Of a stretch of 44,204 nucleotides of DNA, positions 6,031 to 16,000 are shown piece by piece. The notes under the pieces were generated by a model. That model ran no database searches. It was given only the letters and a program-made list of their open reading frames with translations, and was not told the origin of the DNA. The position numbers were made by a program, and so were the translations under genes. Source of the DNA: Limisphaera sp. (GTDB taxonomy: Bacteria; Verrucomicrobiota; Verrucomicrobiia; Limisphaerales; Limisphaeraceae). The stretch lies in the NCBI GenBank assembly GCA_025057755.1, contig JANWVC010000012.1:1-44204 (forward strand), read 5' to 3'. Positions within the stretch are counted from its first letter, which is position 1. Every line of letters starts with the position of its first letter.

Positions 6031-7850
6031 GGACTGAACATTTCTTGAAGCTGCCGGACGTCGTAGCGACGGGTGAATTCGGCAAACGATTCGCTGCCGT
6101 GTCTTCGCTCGAGATACACGCGAAGGATGCGTTCGAGCAGGGCGGGTACTTCGCTGGCCAAAATCCCGGAGAAGACCTGTTTGGCAATCCCAGCCTGGGG
6201 GCCGGCGCCGCCTCCGAGAACGATGTTGTAGGCCTCGAGGCTTTCGCCATTGAGCGTAACTTTGACACCTTGGAGTCCGATGTCGCCGATGTAGTGCTGC
6301 GCGCAGGAGTGCGGACAACCTGTGAAATGGATGTTCAGGGGTTGATCCAGTTGCACGGTAGCTGCCAAGTGACGGCCCACGGTGAGCGCATGGGCTTTGG
6401 TGTTGGTGGCGGCGTATTTGCATCCCGTGTTGCCGGTGCACGCCACCAAACCACCAAGCAGATGGGAGGCTTCGTAATGGAAACCGATGCGGACCAGGGC
6501 GCGCTTGACGGTTTCAACATATGCATCCGGGATGTTGATCAGGAGCAAGTTCTGCCATGGTGTGAGCCGCAGTTCCCCGGACCCGTAATAAATGGCCAGG
6601 TCGGCCAGCCGCCGCATTTGTCGGGAGGTCATGAGCCCTACCGGCACCAGTACGCCGATATAATTCAAGCCCTTTTGTTTTTGGCGATACACACCAATGT
6701 GAGCCTGGGGCACAGGGGGCGGCGGCGGTGTGCAGTGTTCAACTGGCCAGCGCCGGAGTGGGAAAGCCAATCTTTTCTGAGTTTCTTCGAGGAACCGATC
6801 GAGTCCCCACCGATCCAGGAGGTATTTGAGTCGTGCCTTTTGGCGATTGGTGCGGTCTCCGTGCTCTGCGAAGACACGGATCATCGCGGCTGCGACCGCG
6901 ACGCATTCTTGTGGTGCCACAAGGATGCCGGCGTCGTAAGCCAATTGTTTGTGACCAGTGATTCCGCACAGCAGCACGCGGAAATAGACGCCGGGCGTTG
7001 GAGGTGGCGAAGGATTCGGCGCGTGGCGAAGATGTTCCTCTGTAATACGGACGGCGCGAAACCCGATGTCGTTGGTGTCAGCCAGCACGTTGATAGAGCC
7101 GCCACCATCAAAGGCGACGTTGAATTTGCGAGGCAGATCATAGAGGTTCCGATGGTTGAGGATGTAATGATGAAGCGCGTGAGCGTAAGGCCGGGTGTCG
7201 ATGAATTCCTGCGGGTCGATGCCCGCCGTGGGTGAGGCTGTGATATTACGGATGTTGTCAACTCCTGCGCCTTTGGAAGTGAGACCTAGGGACTGGAGGC
7301 GCATGAGAACCTGTACGATATGTTTGGGCGCGATCTCGCGGATCTGGATGTTGGCACGCGTGGTCAGCTGTGCCTGCCTATTGCCGAACTCGTCTGCAAG
7401 GTCCGCTAGACCTCGAAACTGTGCTGCGGTGAGTTCGCCTGCCGGGATGCGACAGCGCAGCATAAAGCTGTTTTGAGCGGGGGCTACATAGAACAGTCCG
7501 TAGTAGCGAAAGCGGAACGTGTTCTCCTCATCCGGGAACCGGTTTGCTTCGGCATGGGCGAGGATTTTGTCCCAGCAGTCCAAGCCGTGTTCCTGGTATT
7601 TCCACCGCTCTTGTTTGCAGAGTTCATCGACTGGAGTGCCGTGAAACAGAGCCGGAGCGGCTTGGTTTGGGTCATTTCCGGACGGATTGGCCCCCGACCT
7701 GGCGGTGGGGGTCACGCCAACAAAAGGGAATCGGGTGCGTTCGGCGATTCCGGCCATGAGACCGGCGAGATACTCCTTTTGCTCGCGGGTGAACGCGGGG
7801 TCGTTGATCAAGTTTATGAATGCTTCCGCAGATGTGGGGGGCGTAGTCAT
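6027..7850 (-). CDS. nirA: Ferredoxin-type assimilatory nitrite reductase (sirohaem/4Fe-4S), NirA family
   Basis: The protein has 607 residues. The sirohaem/[4Fe-4S] signature is complete: C471-x5-C477 and C512-x3-C516, the latter in [20 protein letters not shown]. Two ferredoxin-like half-domains are recognisable from [12 protein letters not shown] (162-173) and [11 protein letters not shown] (427-437), plus the [14 protein letters not shown] linker (194-207). It should reduce nitrite to ammonium by six electrons in the cytoplasm, although this superfamily also includes sulfite reductases. The neighbouring nitrate reductase favours nitrite. The start overlaps the stop of the nitrate reductase gene (ATGA, 7847-7850). 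Residues 20-35 ([16 protein letters not shown]) resemble a segment of the diflavin protein. The whole gene carries long antisense open frames that are shadows. Confidence 0.93.
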   Translation of the reverse strand: MTTPPTSAEAFINLINDPAFTREQKEYLAGLMAGIAERTRFPFVGVTPTARSGANPSGNDPNQAAPALFHGTPVDELCKQERWKYQEHGLDCWDKILAHAEANRFPDEENTFRFRYYGLFYVAPAQNSFMLRCRIPAGELTAAQFRGLADLADEFGNRQAQLTTRANIQIREIAPKHIVQVLMRLQSLGLTSKGAGVDNIRNITASPTAGIDPQEFIDTRPYAHALHHYILNHRNLYDLPRKFNVAFDGGGSINVLADTNDIGFRAVRITEEHLRHAPNPSPPPTPGVYFRVLLCGITGHKQLAYDAGILVAPQECVAVAAAMIRVFAEHGDRTNRQKARLKYLLDRWGLDRFLEETQKRLAFPLRRWPVEHCTPPPPPVPQAHIGVYRQKQKGLNYIGVLVPVGLMTSRQMRRLADLAIYYGSGELRLTPWQNLLLINIPDAYVETVKRALVRIGFHYEASHLLGGLVACTGNTGCKYAATNTKAHALTVGRHLAATVQLDQPLNIHFTGCPHSCAQHYIGDIGLQGVKVTLNGESLEAYNIVLGGGAGPQAGIAKQVFSGILASEVPALLERILRVYLERRHGSESFAEFTRRYDVRQLQEMFSP

Positions 7851-10123
7851 GTTGCATCTACAAGGTCTTGCATTGCGCGAATCCGTACAGCGGTATGTTT
7901 GTAGGCTGGCTGTCGCGAGTAAGGATCAAAAGCCGGATGCGTCAGGCGATTGGTCTCGGCATAGTGCATCGGCATGAAAAGGTGACCGGGTTGAACGGCT
8001 GGGGTGACGAGGCACCGGGCTCGGACGGTGGCCTTGCGGGAGATGATTTCAACCATCATTCCGGGGGTGAGGCCGAGTCGGCCGGCATCAGAAGGGTGAA
8101 CTTCCACATACGGCTCGTGCGGGTAAAGCTGGCGAAGCACGGTGGACTTGGCAGTGCGGGTATTGGTATGCCATTGCGCGGCCGAACCCCGACCGGTGAG
8201 CAAGACGAAGGGAAAATCCGAATCGGGTACGTCGGGCGCGCAGCAGGGCGCCTCAAAGAGAAAGCGGGCTCGCCCGTCGGGAGTGTGGAAACGGCCATCG
8301 GCAAAGAGCCGCCGCTCGCGCAACGGCCCACGCAAGGCCGCGATGGTGGATGGTTCATCCAAGTTGGTCGTTTCGGATGCGGGCCACGGCCATTGGATGC
8401 CTCCACAGGCTTCAAGCATGTTGTAGTCCTTGATGCCGGTGATGTCGCAGGGCTGTCCGGCCGAAAGCCGTTTGAGGATTTGGAAAACCGCTTCAGGACT
8501 GGCCCATTGCTGAAACAGGTCGGCGCAGCCCCAGTAGTGAGCGACGAGTCGGAAAATGTGGAAGTCCGACAAGGCCTGACCTGGCGCCCGGGCGACTTTA
8601 CGGATTACGCCGATGCGGCGTTCGCTGTTGATGAAGGTGCCTTCTTTTTCGCCCCATCCGGCTCCGGGCAGCAGTAGATGCGCCCATTGCGCCGTCTCAG
8701 TGGATGTGTACATGTCTTGAACGACGAGGAATTCGAGCTTCGACAAAAGTCGCGCCATTCGGGTGGGGTCGATCCAAGAATGAACTGGATTGGTCGCAAT
8801 GATCCACAAGCCTTTGATCATGCCGGCATCGATGGCGTCCAAGATCTGATCGTAGGCTAGTGAAGGTGTCGCTGGGATGCGCTCAGTTGGGATGCCCAGA
8901 ATGTTTGCAACCGTCGCTCGGTCCGAAGCGTTTGTGAAGTCCCGACCGCCCAACAAGCTGGTGGTGTTGGCGAAAAGGCGCGACCCCATGGCGTTGCACT
9001 GACCGGTGATGGAATTCGGACCGGTGCCAGCTCGGCCGATGTTGCCGGTCATGAGAGCCAGGTTAATGATGGCCTGGGCGGTCCGCGTTGCTTGATGCCC
9101 CTGATTGACGCCCATAGTCCACCAAAAACTCACCGCGCGGCCCTGGCCAATCGTATGCGTGAAACGGTGGAGTTGCGAAATGGAAAGGCCTGTGTCCCGG
9201 GCCACGCGTTCCGGGGGAAAGGCTTGAACAAACTCGGCGAAGGCTTTGAATCCATGCGTATGGGCTTGGATGAAGTCAGGACGAATCCAGCCGTGCCGGA
9301 TCAACAAATGGGCCACGCCATAAAAGAGGGAAAGATCTGATTTCGGTCGGATGGCAAGATGTTCGGTGGCGCAAAGGGCGGTTTCAGTTGCGCGCGGGTC
9401 CACGACGAGGATCTTGGGTTGGTGCGGATTGCGGAGCACGCGGTGCCAGAGAATCGGATGGGCGATGCAGGGATTGGCCCCGATGAAGACCAGGACGTCC
9501 GACTCTTCCAGGTCGGCATAGGTATACGGGGGGGCATCAAACCCGAAAGCCTGTTTGTAGGCGGTCACACTGGTAGCCATGCACTGGCGCGTGTTGGAAT
9601 CCGCGTGTCGGCCTCCCATGCCGAACTTGAACAACGCGCCGAGGAAAGCCATTTCCTCTGTGCAGATCTGGCCGGTGCTCAGGCAGGCGACCGATTCGGG
9701 TCCGTATTGCTGCATCAACTCCTTGAATCGTTGGGTGAAGATGCGCAAGGCCTGATCCCAGGTCACAGGCTCCAACTGATGCGTGCGGGGATTGCGCAAC
9801 AGGGGTTGGGTGGCTCGATCGGGTGCTCGCAATGGCGCGAGTGCTTCCCAACCCTTGGGACAAGCCATTCCGAGATTGACGGGGTATCCGGGGTCCGGTG
9901 TCAGGTTTACGGCCTGGCCATTTTGCAGGTGGGCAGTCAACGCGCAACCCGTCGAGCAGAATCCGCAGATGAGGGAGGTGGTGGCTTGCGGGGCCAGACG
10001 GGCCGGAATCAGTCCCAAGTCCGGTCCACCGGAAACCAGGGCCAACTCTTTCGTTAGCGGTCCTTCGCGCGAACGCCAGCGCGAGCTGCGGAGCCAAGAC
10101 GATAAGAATTCAGGAGTCTTCAT
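7847..10123 (-). CDS. nasA: Assimilatory nitrate reductase catalytic subunit (Mo-bisMGD, NasA type)
   Basis: The 758-residue protein carries an N-terminal [4Fe-4S] site, C53-x2-C56-x3-C60 and C88 (CGFCSTGC, then [11 protein letters not shown]). The segment [20 protein letters not shown] has C181 as the expected molybdenum ligand, as in Nas/Nap-type nitrate reductases. The C-terminal molybdopterin-binding fold shows [17 protein letters not shown] and FMPMHYAE. No twin-arginine signal is visible at the N-terminus, so it should work in the cytoplasm. It lacks the C-terminal [2Fe-2S] extension seen in some NasA proteins and so depends on a separate electron donor, probably the adjoining DmsBC-like protein, whose gene overlaps its start by 14 bases. 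It is coupled to nirA downstream. An alternative would be a formate dehydrogenase-like enzyme, but the Cys ligand motif and operon argue for nitrate. Confidence 0.92.
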   Translation of the reverse strand: MKTPEFLSSWLRSSRWRSREGPLTKELALVSGGPDLGLIPARLAPQATTSLICGFCSTGCALTAHLQNGQAVNLTPDPGYPVNLGMACPKGWEALAPLRAPDRATQPLLRNPRTHQLEPVTWDQALRIFTQRFKELMQQYGPESVACLSTGQICTEEMAFLGALFKFGMGGRHADSNTRQCMATSVTAYKQAFGFDAPPYTYADLEESDVLVFIGANPCIAHPILWHRVLRNPHQPKILVVDPRATETALCATEHLAIRPKSDLSLFYGVAHLLIRHGWIRPDFIQAHTHGFKAFAEFVQAFPPERVARDTGLSISQLHRFTHTIGQGRAVSFWWTMGVNQGHQATRTAQAIINLALMTGNIGRAGTGPNSITGQCNAMGSRLFANTTSLLGGRDFTNASDRATVANILGIPTERIPATPSLAYDQILDAIDAGMIKGLWIIATNPVHSWIDPTRMARLLSKLEFLVVQDMYTSTETAQWAHLLLPGAGWGEKEGTFINSERRIGVIRKVARAPGQALSDFHIFRLVAHYWGCADLFQQWASPEAVFQILKRLSAGQPCDITGIKDYNMLEACGGIQWPWPASETTNLDEPSTIAALRGPLRERRLFADGRFHTPDGRARFLFEAPCCAPDVPDSDFPFVLLTGRGSAAQWHTNTRTAKSTVLRQLYPHEPYVEVHPSDAGRLGLTPGMMVEIISRKATVRARCLVTPAVQPGHLFMPMHYAETNRLTHPAFDPYSRQPAYKHTAVRIRAMQDLVDAT

Positions 10124-11825
10124 ACACGGATTTACTCGAAATCAAGCCGGGCATGCGCGGGAACTGTACGGTTCGGAAAAAGAGTTCGCGTTCGATCCAT
10201 TCGGCGCAGACCAACAGCATGGCGGACGTGACGAACGCGATCTTGATGCAGGAACCGGACCCGTCCGTGGCGTGGCTCGCGAGCAACACGAATGACACCA
10301 AAGGCAGCACCAAACCGCCCAGGATCGTAAAACCGATGCGCAAGCGGGTCCAGCGTCCCCAGCGTCCCGTGAGTAGAAGAGCGGTTCGATGCAAAGGCGA
10401 AAAATCTCCGTCGGATGCGTGCTGCAAGATGCGGTGGTCGGCCGCGACCTTGAAAAGGCTGGCCGCAGCTGTCAACCAGCACAGACTCTGCATGAGCGAG
10501 GGGGATTCGCCTCCGACGATCAACAGAAGGTTAGATCCGGCTGTTCCCAAGAGCCAACTGGTTCCGAAAAACCGGGGCGCCGTGTATAAAAACCGCCAGG
10601 GCTCACGGCCTGTGTCGGCATAGACCATGATGGAACAAAAAAGCGCGACAAGACCTGTGACCGCCGTGGCTGAGGCGCAGGTTTGAAACCAAGCCGGCTG
10701 ATGATGCTGAAAGATCAGGCTTAGTCCTGCCAGCAACAGGCATAGGCTGAAGGCCAAGATTTCCCGACTGAGCCACGATGTGCGGAGTCCCAAGAATGCG
10801 CGCCAGGCAAGTGTCGGTCTGCCGAGGTGCAAAATGCTGACGGCCAGGCCGAGTCCCAGCGTCATCGCAGCCACCCATGTGTGCACCGAATCTTGCAAAC
10901 GGGAGACAGTCAGTCCGAGTTGCGCCTTCATCGGTCCGAGCACTGCGAGCATGGTCCAAAGGCCGACCGATGCCTGGGTGAGAACCAGCATGCCGGCCAG
11001 CGGTCGGTGCGGTGGCTGCGATTGGAGGACGCGGCGGTCTGCGGCACGCAGCGAGTTAACTTCCCGACGCGCGGTCTTATACATCGTGGTTGGCAAGGTC
11101 CACGCGGGGTCTGGCGCATCCGGTAACCACTGGTTTGGCGCCCCGGGCTTGGATCTCCGGGCGCCCCGGTATCGTTCGCGCACCCATGCCTGATGCACCA
11201 CGGTGATGCGAATTGCGCCAGCCGGACAGGCTTGGACGCAAGCGGGGGCTTCGCCCCGTGTCAAACGCCGGCTGCAGAGGTCGCATTTTCGTACGATGCC
11301 GCGGGTGGGCGAATAGCGCGGGACCTCGTACGGACATTGCATGATGCAGTACTGACAGCCGATGCACTGATCATCCAAATGCCGCACAATGCCGGTCAGT
11401 GGGTCTTTTTCGTAGGCCAGCACCGGACAACCGCGCAGGCAGCCCGGATCCACGCAGTGATGACAGGCCGTCGTGACGGTTTGCTGAAGCGGTTGGGCTC
11501 TGGACTCACCCACGAGCAGGCCGGTCCAACGCCATGTTTCTGATTCGTCCAATCCATTCAGGTGATGGCAGGCGCTGACGCATGCTTTGCATGCCGAGCA
11601 GCGATCCAAATCGACCTCAAAGGCATATTGTTGGCCCGGACCCGGCGGCCTGGCTGGTAGCCGGTCGCGATAGACGCTTCCGGGGGGAATTTTTGTTGTG
11701 CGATGCCTGAGCCACGAGGCGAAACGCTCGACGGCCGGTAGTTCCTGTTGCTCTTGCAGAGCCCGCAGGACCCGGTCGGGTTCCGCTCTCGTGTCGAGAG
11801 CCGTTGTGAAGGCGTAGGCATTCAT
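10110..11825 (-). CDS. Fused DmsB/DmsC-like protein: four-cluster ferredoxin plus membrane anchor, electron donor to NasA
   Basis: In this 571-residue protein the first part has sixteen cysteines in four groups: C76/79/82/86, C121/124/129/133, C154/157/160/164 and C181/184/196/200. This is the DmsB/NrfC pattern of four [4Fe-4S] clusters. From about residue 270 it becomes an integral membrane domain with about eight helices and an HLGRP motif, as in DmsC quinol dehydrogenase anchors. It therefore probably oxidises quinol and passes electrons to the cytoplasmic nitrate reductase encoded next. It is the first gene of the operon, and its stop lies 14 bases inside nasA. No good ribosome-binding site was seen before ATG 11825. 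In DMSO reductase these two domains are separate subunits, so the fusion is notable. Confidence 0.88.
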   Translation of the reverse strand: MNAYAFTTALDTRAEPDRVLRALQEQQELPAVERFASWLRHRTTKIPPGSVYRDRLPARPPGPGQQYAFEVDLDRCSACKACVSACHHLNGLDESETWRWTGLLVGESRAQPLQQTVTTACHHCVDPGCLRGCPVLAYEKDPLTGIVRHLDDQCIGCQYCIMQCPYEVPRYSPTRGIVRKCDLCSRRLTRGEAPACVQACPAGAIRITVVHQAWVRERYRGARRSKPGAPNQWLPDAPDPAWTLPTTMYKTARREVNSLRAADRRVLQSQPPHRPLAGMLVLTQASVGLWTMLAVLGPMKAQLGLTVSRLQDSVHTWVAAMTLGLGLAVSILHLGRPTLAWRAFLGLRTSWLSREILAFSLCLLLAGLSLIFQHHQPAWFQTCASATAVTGLVALFCSIMVYADTGREPWRFLYTAPRFFGTSWLLGTAGSNLLLIVGGESPSLMQSLCWLTAAASLFKVAADHRILQHASDGDFSPLHRTALLLTGRWGRWTRLRIGFTILGGLVLPLVSFVLLASHATDGSGSCIKIAFVTSAMLLVCAEWIERELFFRTVQFPRMPGLISSKSVYEDS

Positions 11826-12569
11826 GCGGCATGGTGCTCAGCGCCAGCTTGCGGCGGGGATCCAATTCCAAGCCATGCTTGGTCGCGAGCGGTCCTTCCC
11901 GGCTTCATCTTGCGTTGCATCGAATGGACAACTCTTCTTCCATCAATCGTGCTCATGCTGGTCGCTCAGCAGGCGACCGGCTGCACCGAGCCGACGCCAC
12001 TGTGCACGACCGGAACCGATGGTGATGCAGTTTCAATGCCGAGGGCGAATTGAGGAGGGTCTCTATGACGATGAAATCTTTTCAACAGTGACATGAAGTT
12101 CGTTCATGAATGAGGCGATCCAGCGGTGGGCAGGCTCATTGGGTAAATTGAAGAGGTGAGCTTGGAGGGCGAGCGCAATGGGCTGTGCAGGCCTTTTGGA
12201 GGTCAAAATCGTGGGTGGGCTGACCATTCAGTTGGCAGAGGTAGCTTTGGGTTGATGTCTCGATTTAAGCAGGGTGGTCAAACTCGAAATGGATTGCGAA
12301 CCCAGTGTAGCAGGCGGTTCGCCCGGGGGAGTGAACAGCAGGCTGCGGGGAATCAAGCCGACGGGGGGCGTGCGAGGTTGTGCTTGAAGTTCCGGTGGTC
12401 CGAGCCGGTGTGGTGCTTGTTGCTCTCAGAGCGAGGCAGTCTGGCCAGGATGCTGGGGTGAGGGCGAGAGGGGGATTGGGCAGGGGCCGACTCGGGCGAT
12501 GTATTTGGAGCTGGTTTTTGGCGGAAGGGGCCTGGTTGACGGCTGACGGCGTCTTCGTAACTTGGAGGC
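11826..12569. other. Divergent intergenic region between nitrate and metal-efflux operons
   Basis: I see no convincing gene in these 744 bases; the open frames are short, overlapping and without family features. It must hold the promoters of both operons. A small palindrome, CATGAA-5-TTCATG at 12092-12108, is a possible operator. No riboswitch fold was recognised by eye. Confidence 0.5.
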
Positions 12570-12956
12570 GTGCGTTGGTTGCGATGCCTGGCTGCGTTGT
12601 GGGTTTTGGTGGTGTGGTTACCAGCCACGTTGCACTGCGCCTTGGAGCAATGGCCGGGCGTGGGTTGGTCAGATTGTTGTGGTGCTGCGCGTGGGGAGAA
12701 GTCAGAGCCGCGCTCTTGTGATGAGCCGGTCTGTGTGGTTTTGGAAAACGGTCTTTTCAAACCGCAGCAACGTTTTGAAAAGAGCGCGGCTTCAACCGCG
12801 TTCTTCCCGGCTTTCGTGTCCGATTGTTGGGCGAATGAGGGCTGGGGCATGAGCTTCGTGCATCCGCTGCGGGCTGACTTGGAGGTCTTGTATCTTCTGA
12901 AGCTTCGCATGGTCTGGGCTGCGGGTGATCCGCGTGCGCCTTCCATGGTCTCCTGA
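12570..12956 (+). CDS. Small Cys-rich secreted protein at head of the metal-efflux operon
   Basis: This 128-residue protein has an N-terminal signal (LRCLAALWVLVVWLPATLHC) and then cysteines at 23, 36, 37, 50, 55 and 86, with C36C37 adjacent and a C-x4-C pair before VVLENGLFKP. The C-terminus is basic and ends PRAPSMVS. Short proteins with this layout precede CusC/CzcC-type genes in Verrucomicrobiota, from memory. No function is established to my knowledge; periplasmic metal binding or sensing is my inference from the cysteines and position. The GTG at 12570 sits only one base after a GGAGG (12564-12568), so the TTG at 12579 may be the true start. The gene ends 128 bases before the outer-membrane channel gene. 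Confidence 0.65.
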   Translation: MRWLRCLAALWVLVVWLPATLHCALEQWPGVGWSDCCGAARGEKSEPRSCDEPVCVVLENGLFKPQQRFEKSAASTAFFPAFVSDCWANEGWGMSFVHPLRADLEVLYLLKLRMVWAAGDPRAPSMVS

Positions 12957-13084
12957 ATTTGCATCTGCCGAAGGGCGCTTCGCAGCGGCAGGAAGAGGGT
13001 TTCTGCCGCATGTCTTCTTGTGGGATCGGCGGAACTGGTTTGCCGGGTTCTCTCCAGGTTTTGACTGAAACGGTTTGGTTGCAA

Positions 13085-14431
13085 ATGCGACGATGGATTG
13101 ATGTGTGGATAGCGGCCGCGGTAACGGGAGCCGTTTTCGTCCAATATGAGCTGGCAGGTGCATCACTCCTGCCAGAGGGGACCGGGGCAAGGGATGCCGC
13201 GGAGGTGGAGGTCCTCACGTGGGAGACTTGCTTGCGGCGAGCTTTGGAATCGAACCCGGACCTGCACTCAGCCCGATTGCGGGTGGTTGCGGCTGAGGCT
13301 CGGGCACGTCAGGCGCGGTTGTGGCCGAATCCCAGTTTTGAACTGGGGCTGGAGGAAGGCCCGGTGAACCAAGGTCGTTTTGCTGAGGAATCCAAACAGA
13401 CGGTCGGCGTAGCGCAGACCATTCCGTACCCGCGCAAGAAAGCGTTGGAGGTCCAGATTGAGCGGGTTGGTGTGCAAGTTGGTCGGGAGGCTTTAGTCGG
13501 GGCGCGGAGAGAGTGGGTGCGTCGGTTGAAGCTTGCGTATGTGGGAGTGTTGGCTGGGGAACGCGTCGTTTTGGCGGCGGAGGAAGTTGTGAGTACGGCT
13601 GAGGCGATGGCCAACGCGTTGCGGGAAAAGGTTGCGTCTGGCGCGGTGTCGGATTCGGAACTTCTTCGTGCGGAGATTCAATGGATGCAGGCTCGGGCCG
13701 GGCTGGTGAGCTTCCAACGAGAGCTATGGCAGGCACGGCAGCAGTTGGCGACCGGCCTGGGTTGGGAAAGTTGGAGAAACGTGCGGGTGACAGGGGTGTT
13801 GCGTGAGGAACCGGACGCAGAATTGCTGCGGGACGAGCCCCCGAACTGGTTGGAAACTCACCCGGAATGCGCTCAGGCACGCTTGGATCGGGACCGTGCC
13901 CGGCTGGAACGAGATCGGAGCCGCTGGCTGCATTATCCCGACGTGACATTTTGGGCTCGAGGCGGCCGTCAGGGGCCTGGCGATGTTGCCCTGGTTGAGG
14001 CGGGTTTGACTCTGCCGTTGCCACTATGGGATCGCGGGCGGGCTCGGTTTGATGAAGCGGCCGCGCGGTTGGAGGAAGCTGAGGCCCATTTGGAAGGGTT
14101 GCGCCTGCGTTTGTGCGGAGAATGGCAAATGTGGCGACAACGGTTGCGGAGCGCAGCCGAGCAAGTGCGGTTACTGCGGCAAGAGGTGGTGCCTCGGGCG
14201 GAACGCGCCTTGGCATTGGTTCGACGCGGCTTCGAGGAGGGCAAGTTTGGATTTTTGGATTTGCTGGACACTCAGCGCACGCTGGCGGAGGCGCGACTGA
14301 GTTTAGAGCAACGTGTTTTGGAATTGAACGTGGCTCAAGTGGAATTGGAAGCGTTGACCGGCCGATTGGACGGTCTTCCGTCCGCATTGGCATCTGAGCC
14401 GCAGCGTGTGTCACGGTCCATGCAACCGTAG
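13085..14431 (+). CDS. TolC/CusC-family outer-membrane efflux channel
   Basis: The 448-residue protein starts at ATG 13085, which gives a signal peptide (MRRWIDVWIAAAVTGAVFVQ). The mature part begins with LTWETCLRRALESNPDL, typical of the outer-membrane efflux protein family. Two halves of long amphipathic helices follow, each with a short strand region (ARLWPNPSFELGLEEG and PDVTFWARGG), and the second half has the LPLPLWDRGRARFDEA motif found in CzcC/CusC. The channel would connect the adaptor and RND pump across the outer membrane. It belongs to the operon 12570-19078, and the adaptor gene starts 27 bases after its stop. The open frame extends upstream to 12959 but without signal-like sequence there. 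Long minus-strand frames opposite it are shadows. Confidence 0.9.
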   Translation: MRRWIDVWIAAAVTGAVFVQYELAGASLLPEGTGARDAAEVEVLTWETCLRRALESNPDLHSARLRVVAAEARARQARLWPNPSFELGLEEGPVNQGRFAEESKQTVGVAQTIPYPRKKALEVQIERVGVQVGREALVGARREWVRRLKLAYVGVLAGERVVLAAEEVVSTAEAMANALREKVASGAVSDSELLRAEIQWMQARAGLVSFQRELWQARQQLATGLGWESWRNVRVTGVLREEPDAELLRDEPPNWLETHPECAQARLDRDRARLERDRSRWLHYPDVTFWARGGRQGPGDVALVEAGLTLPLPLWDRGRARFDEAAARLEEAEAHLEGLRLRLCGEWQMWRQRLRSAAEQVRLLRQEVVPRAERALALVRRGFEEGKFGFLDLLDTQRTLAEARLSLEQRVLELNVAQVELEALTGRLDGLPSALASEPQRVSRSMQP

Positions 14432-14458
14432 CATAGAACAGAAGGGAGAGGCACTTGA

Positions 14459-15982
14459 ATGAAAAAGGCCATACGAGACCTCGGGTGGAGGCTGTTGCCT
14501 GCGGGCGTCATGCTGGCCGGGATGTGTCTTGTAGGGTGGGGTTGTGCTCGGCCGGTTCAAGAAGACACCAGTCTGATGAAAAGCCCGGACGCATCAGCGG
14601 AGTCCGGGGGGCAACGTTGCTTGCGTCACCAGGCGCCGAGCCCTCTTTGTTTTATGTGCAATCCTGAGTTGCGGGATCGGAACCGTCTCTGGTGCAGCGC
14701 CCATGAGCGATATGAAGACCGATGCTGGTGGTGTCATCCGGAGTTGCGGGAGTCAGCCCGTCCTTTTTGCGATCTTCATGGCTTGTACAAGGATGAATGT
14801 TTTTTATGCCAGCCCGCGCTGCGGCGTGCCGAGGGCGTGGCCGGTGAAGGGGGTGCATCGGCCCTTGCTGCGATTTGCCGGGAACACAACGTGGCTGAGG
14901 CCGAGTGTGGGATTTGCCGGCCGGAAATGATTCGCGACCTGTCTGCGGGGAGATCCTTGAAGGTGCGCTTGCCGGCAGCGGACTCGGCCGGGTTGGTGGG
15001 CCTGGTCACCACCGAGCCGAAGAAGACGACCGTGCATGACTGGATCGAGTGCCCGGCCGAGGTGGTGTTTGATCCCAATCGGGTAGCTCGTATTGTGGCG
15101 CCCGTAGAGGGAATTGCGCAGCAGGTCCTGGTGAGTTGGGACAGCACAGTGCGGTCGAATCAGGTTTTGGTTCGGCTCTGGTCGGCTCCGATGGCCGAGG
15201 CCGTGACGCGAGCGATCCTGACTTACCAGACGCTGGTGCGAGAACGAAGACTCCGGGAGGCGCGTGTTAGTGCGACGCGTGAGCTGGAGCAGGCGGAGGC
15301 GGAGCATCTGGCGGCATGCCATTACGCCCAGACGTTTGGCTTTACCGAGGAACAAATCCACCGGTTGGCCAGTGAGGGGGAACCTCCCGTGTATTTGGAG
15401 CTTCGCGCTCCGTTATCGGGTGAGTTGTTGGAACGAACGGTAGTGCAGGGCGCGCGTGTGCATGCGGGTGAAACCTTGATGACGTTGGTGGATCGGTCGG
15501 TCATGCTGGCTAGATTGCATGTGCCCGAGGAAGCGGCAACGCGATTACGTCCCGGCCTTAGCGTGGAGCTTCGGTTGGAAGCCTGGCCGGAACGGATTTT
15601 CCACGGGCGCCTGATATGGATCAGTCCGCAGGTTGAAGAACGCAGCCGTTTGGTCCCGGTTATGGCTGAGGTGGCGAATCCTGAAGGTCTGCTGCGGGCC
15701 TGGATGTTCGCCCGGGCGCACGTCGTCATAGGTCAGGCGAACGATGCCCTGCTGGTGCCGGAAGCGGCTGTGCAGTGGGTCGAGGGCCGACCTGTGGTGT
15801 TCGTCAAGGTGACGGACGACTTGTATGAAGCGCGGGTTCTTCAGCTGGGTCTTCGTTCGGGCGGCTGGTGTCAGGTGGTGGAGGGGTTGGCGCCGCATGA
15901 ACCCGTTGTAGTTCAGGGTGCTTTTGCCGTGAAGTCGCAACTTTTGCTCAGCCGGTTGGGTGCGGCCTGTGTAGAAGATTGA
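14459..15982 (+). CDS. Heavy-metal RND efflux periplasmic adaptor with four CxxH-x6-CxxC repeats
   Basis: This 507-residue protein has a good ribosome-binding site (GGGAGAGG) before ATG 14459 and a hydrophobic signal ending near C29, possibly a lipoprotein Cys although the lipobox is atypical. Residues 54-67, 79-92, 104-117 and 140-153 are four copies of C-x2-H-x6-C-x2-C, each followed by x-P, a compact metal-binding pattern. The rest is a membrane-fusion protein of the CusB/CzcB type: barrel-sandwich sequence near 205-240 (VARIVAPVEGIAQQVLVSWD), a helical hairpin near 255-300, then LRAPLSGELLERTVVQGARV and a beta-barrel with LLVPEAAVQWVEGRPVVFV. It should link the pump to the outer channel. 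The Cys/His repeats may capture metal in the periplasm and hand it on; that is inference. The pump gene follows after 18 bases. Confidence 0.9.
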   Translation: MKKAIRDLGWRLLPAGVMLAGMCLVGWGCARPVQEDTSLMKSPDASAESGGQRCLRHQAPSPLCFMCNPELRDRNRLWCSAHERYEDRCWWCHPELRESARPFCDLHGLYKDECFLCQPALRRAEGVAGEGGASALAAICREHNVAEAECGICRPEMIRDLSAGRSLKVRLPAADSAGLVGLVTTEPKKTTVHDWIECPAEVVFDPNRVARIVAPVEGIAQQVLVSWDSTVRSNQVLVRLWSAPMAEAVTRAILTYQTLVRERRLREARVSATRELEQAEAEHLAACHYAQTFGFTEEQIHRLASEGEPPVYLELRAPLSGELLERTVVQGARVHAGETLMTLVDRSVMLARLHVPEEAATRLRPGLSVELRLEAWPERIFHGRLIWISPQVEERSRLVPVMAEVANPEGLLRAWMFARAHVVIGQANDALLVPEAAVQWVEGRPVVFVKVTDDLYEARVLQLGLRSGGWCQVVEGLAPHEPVVVQGAFAVKSQLLLSRLGAACVED

Positions 15983-16000
15983 TCGCGGGAGGTCTTGTCT

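Noticed and set aside
5973..7235. Long plus-strand open frame (420 codons) opposite nirA
   Set aside because: It lies fully antisense to nirA and the start of the diflavin gene, with no domain signature. High GC makes such shadow frames common.
12707..12790. Nested hairpins (12707-12717 with 12780-12790, and 12752-12761 with 12774-12783) that look like an attenuator
   Set aside because: They fall inside the coding sequence at 12570-12956, not in a leader, and no T-run follows.
12353..13144. Minus-strand frame of 263 codons opposite the small Cys-rich gene
   Set aside because: Composition is low-complexity basic, with no motif, and the plus-strand gene has a signal peptide and patterned cysteines.
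13215..14414. Minus-strand frame of 399 codons
   Set aside because: It is the shadow of the TolC-like gene: proline-rich and arginine-rich with no family resemblance.
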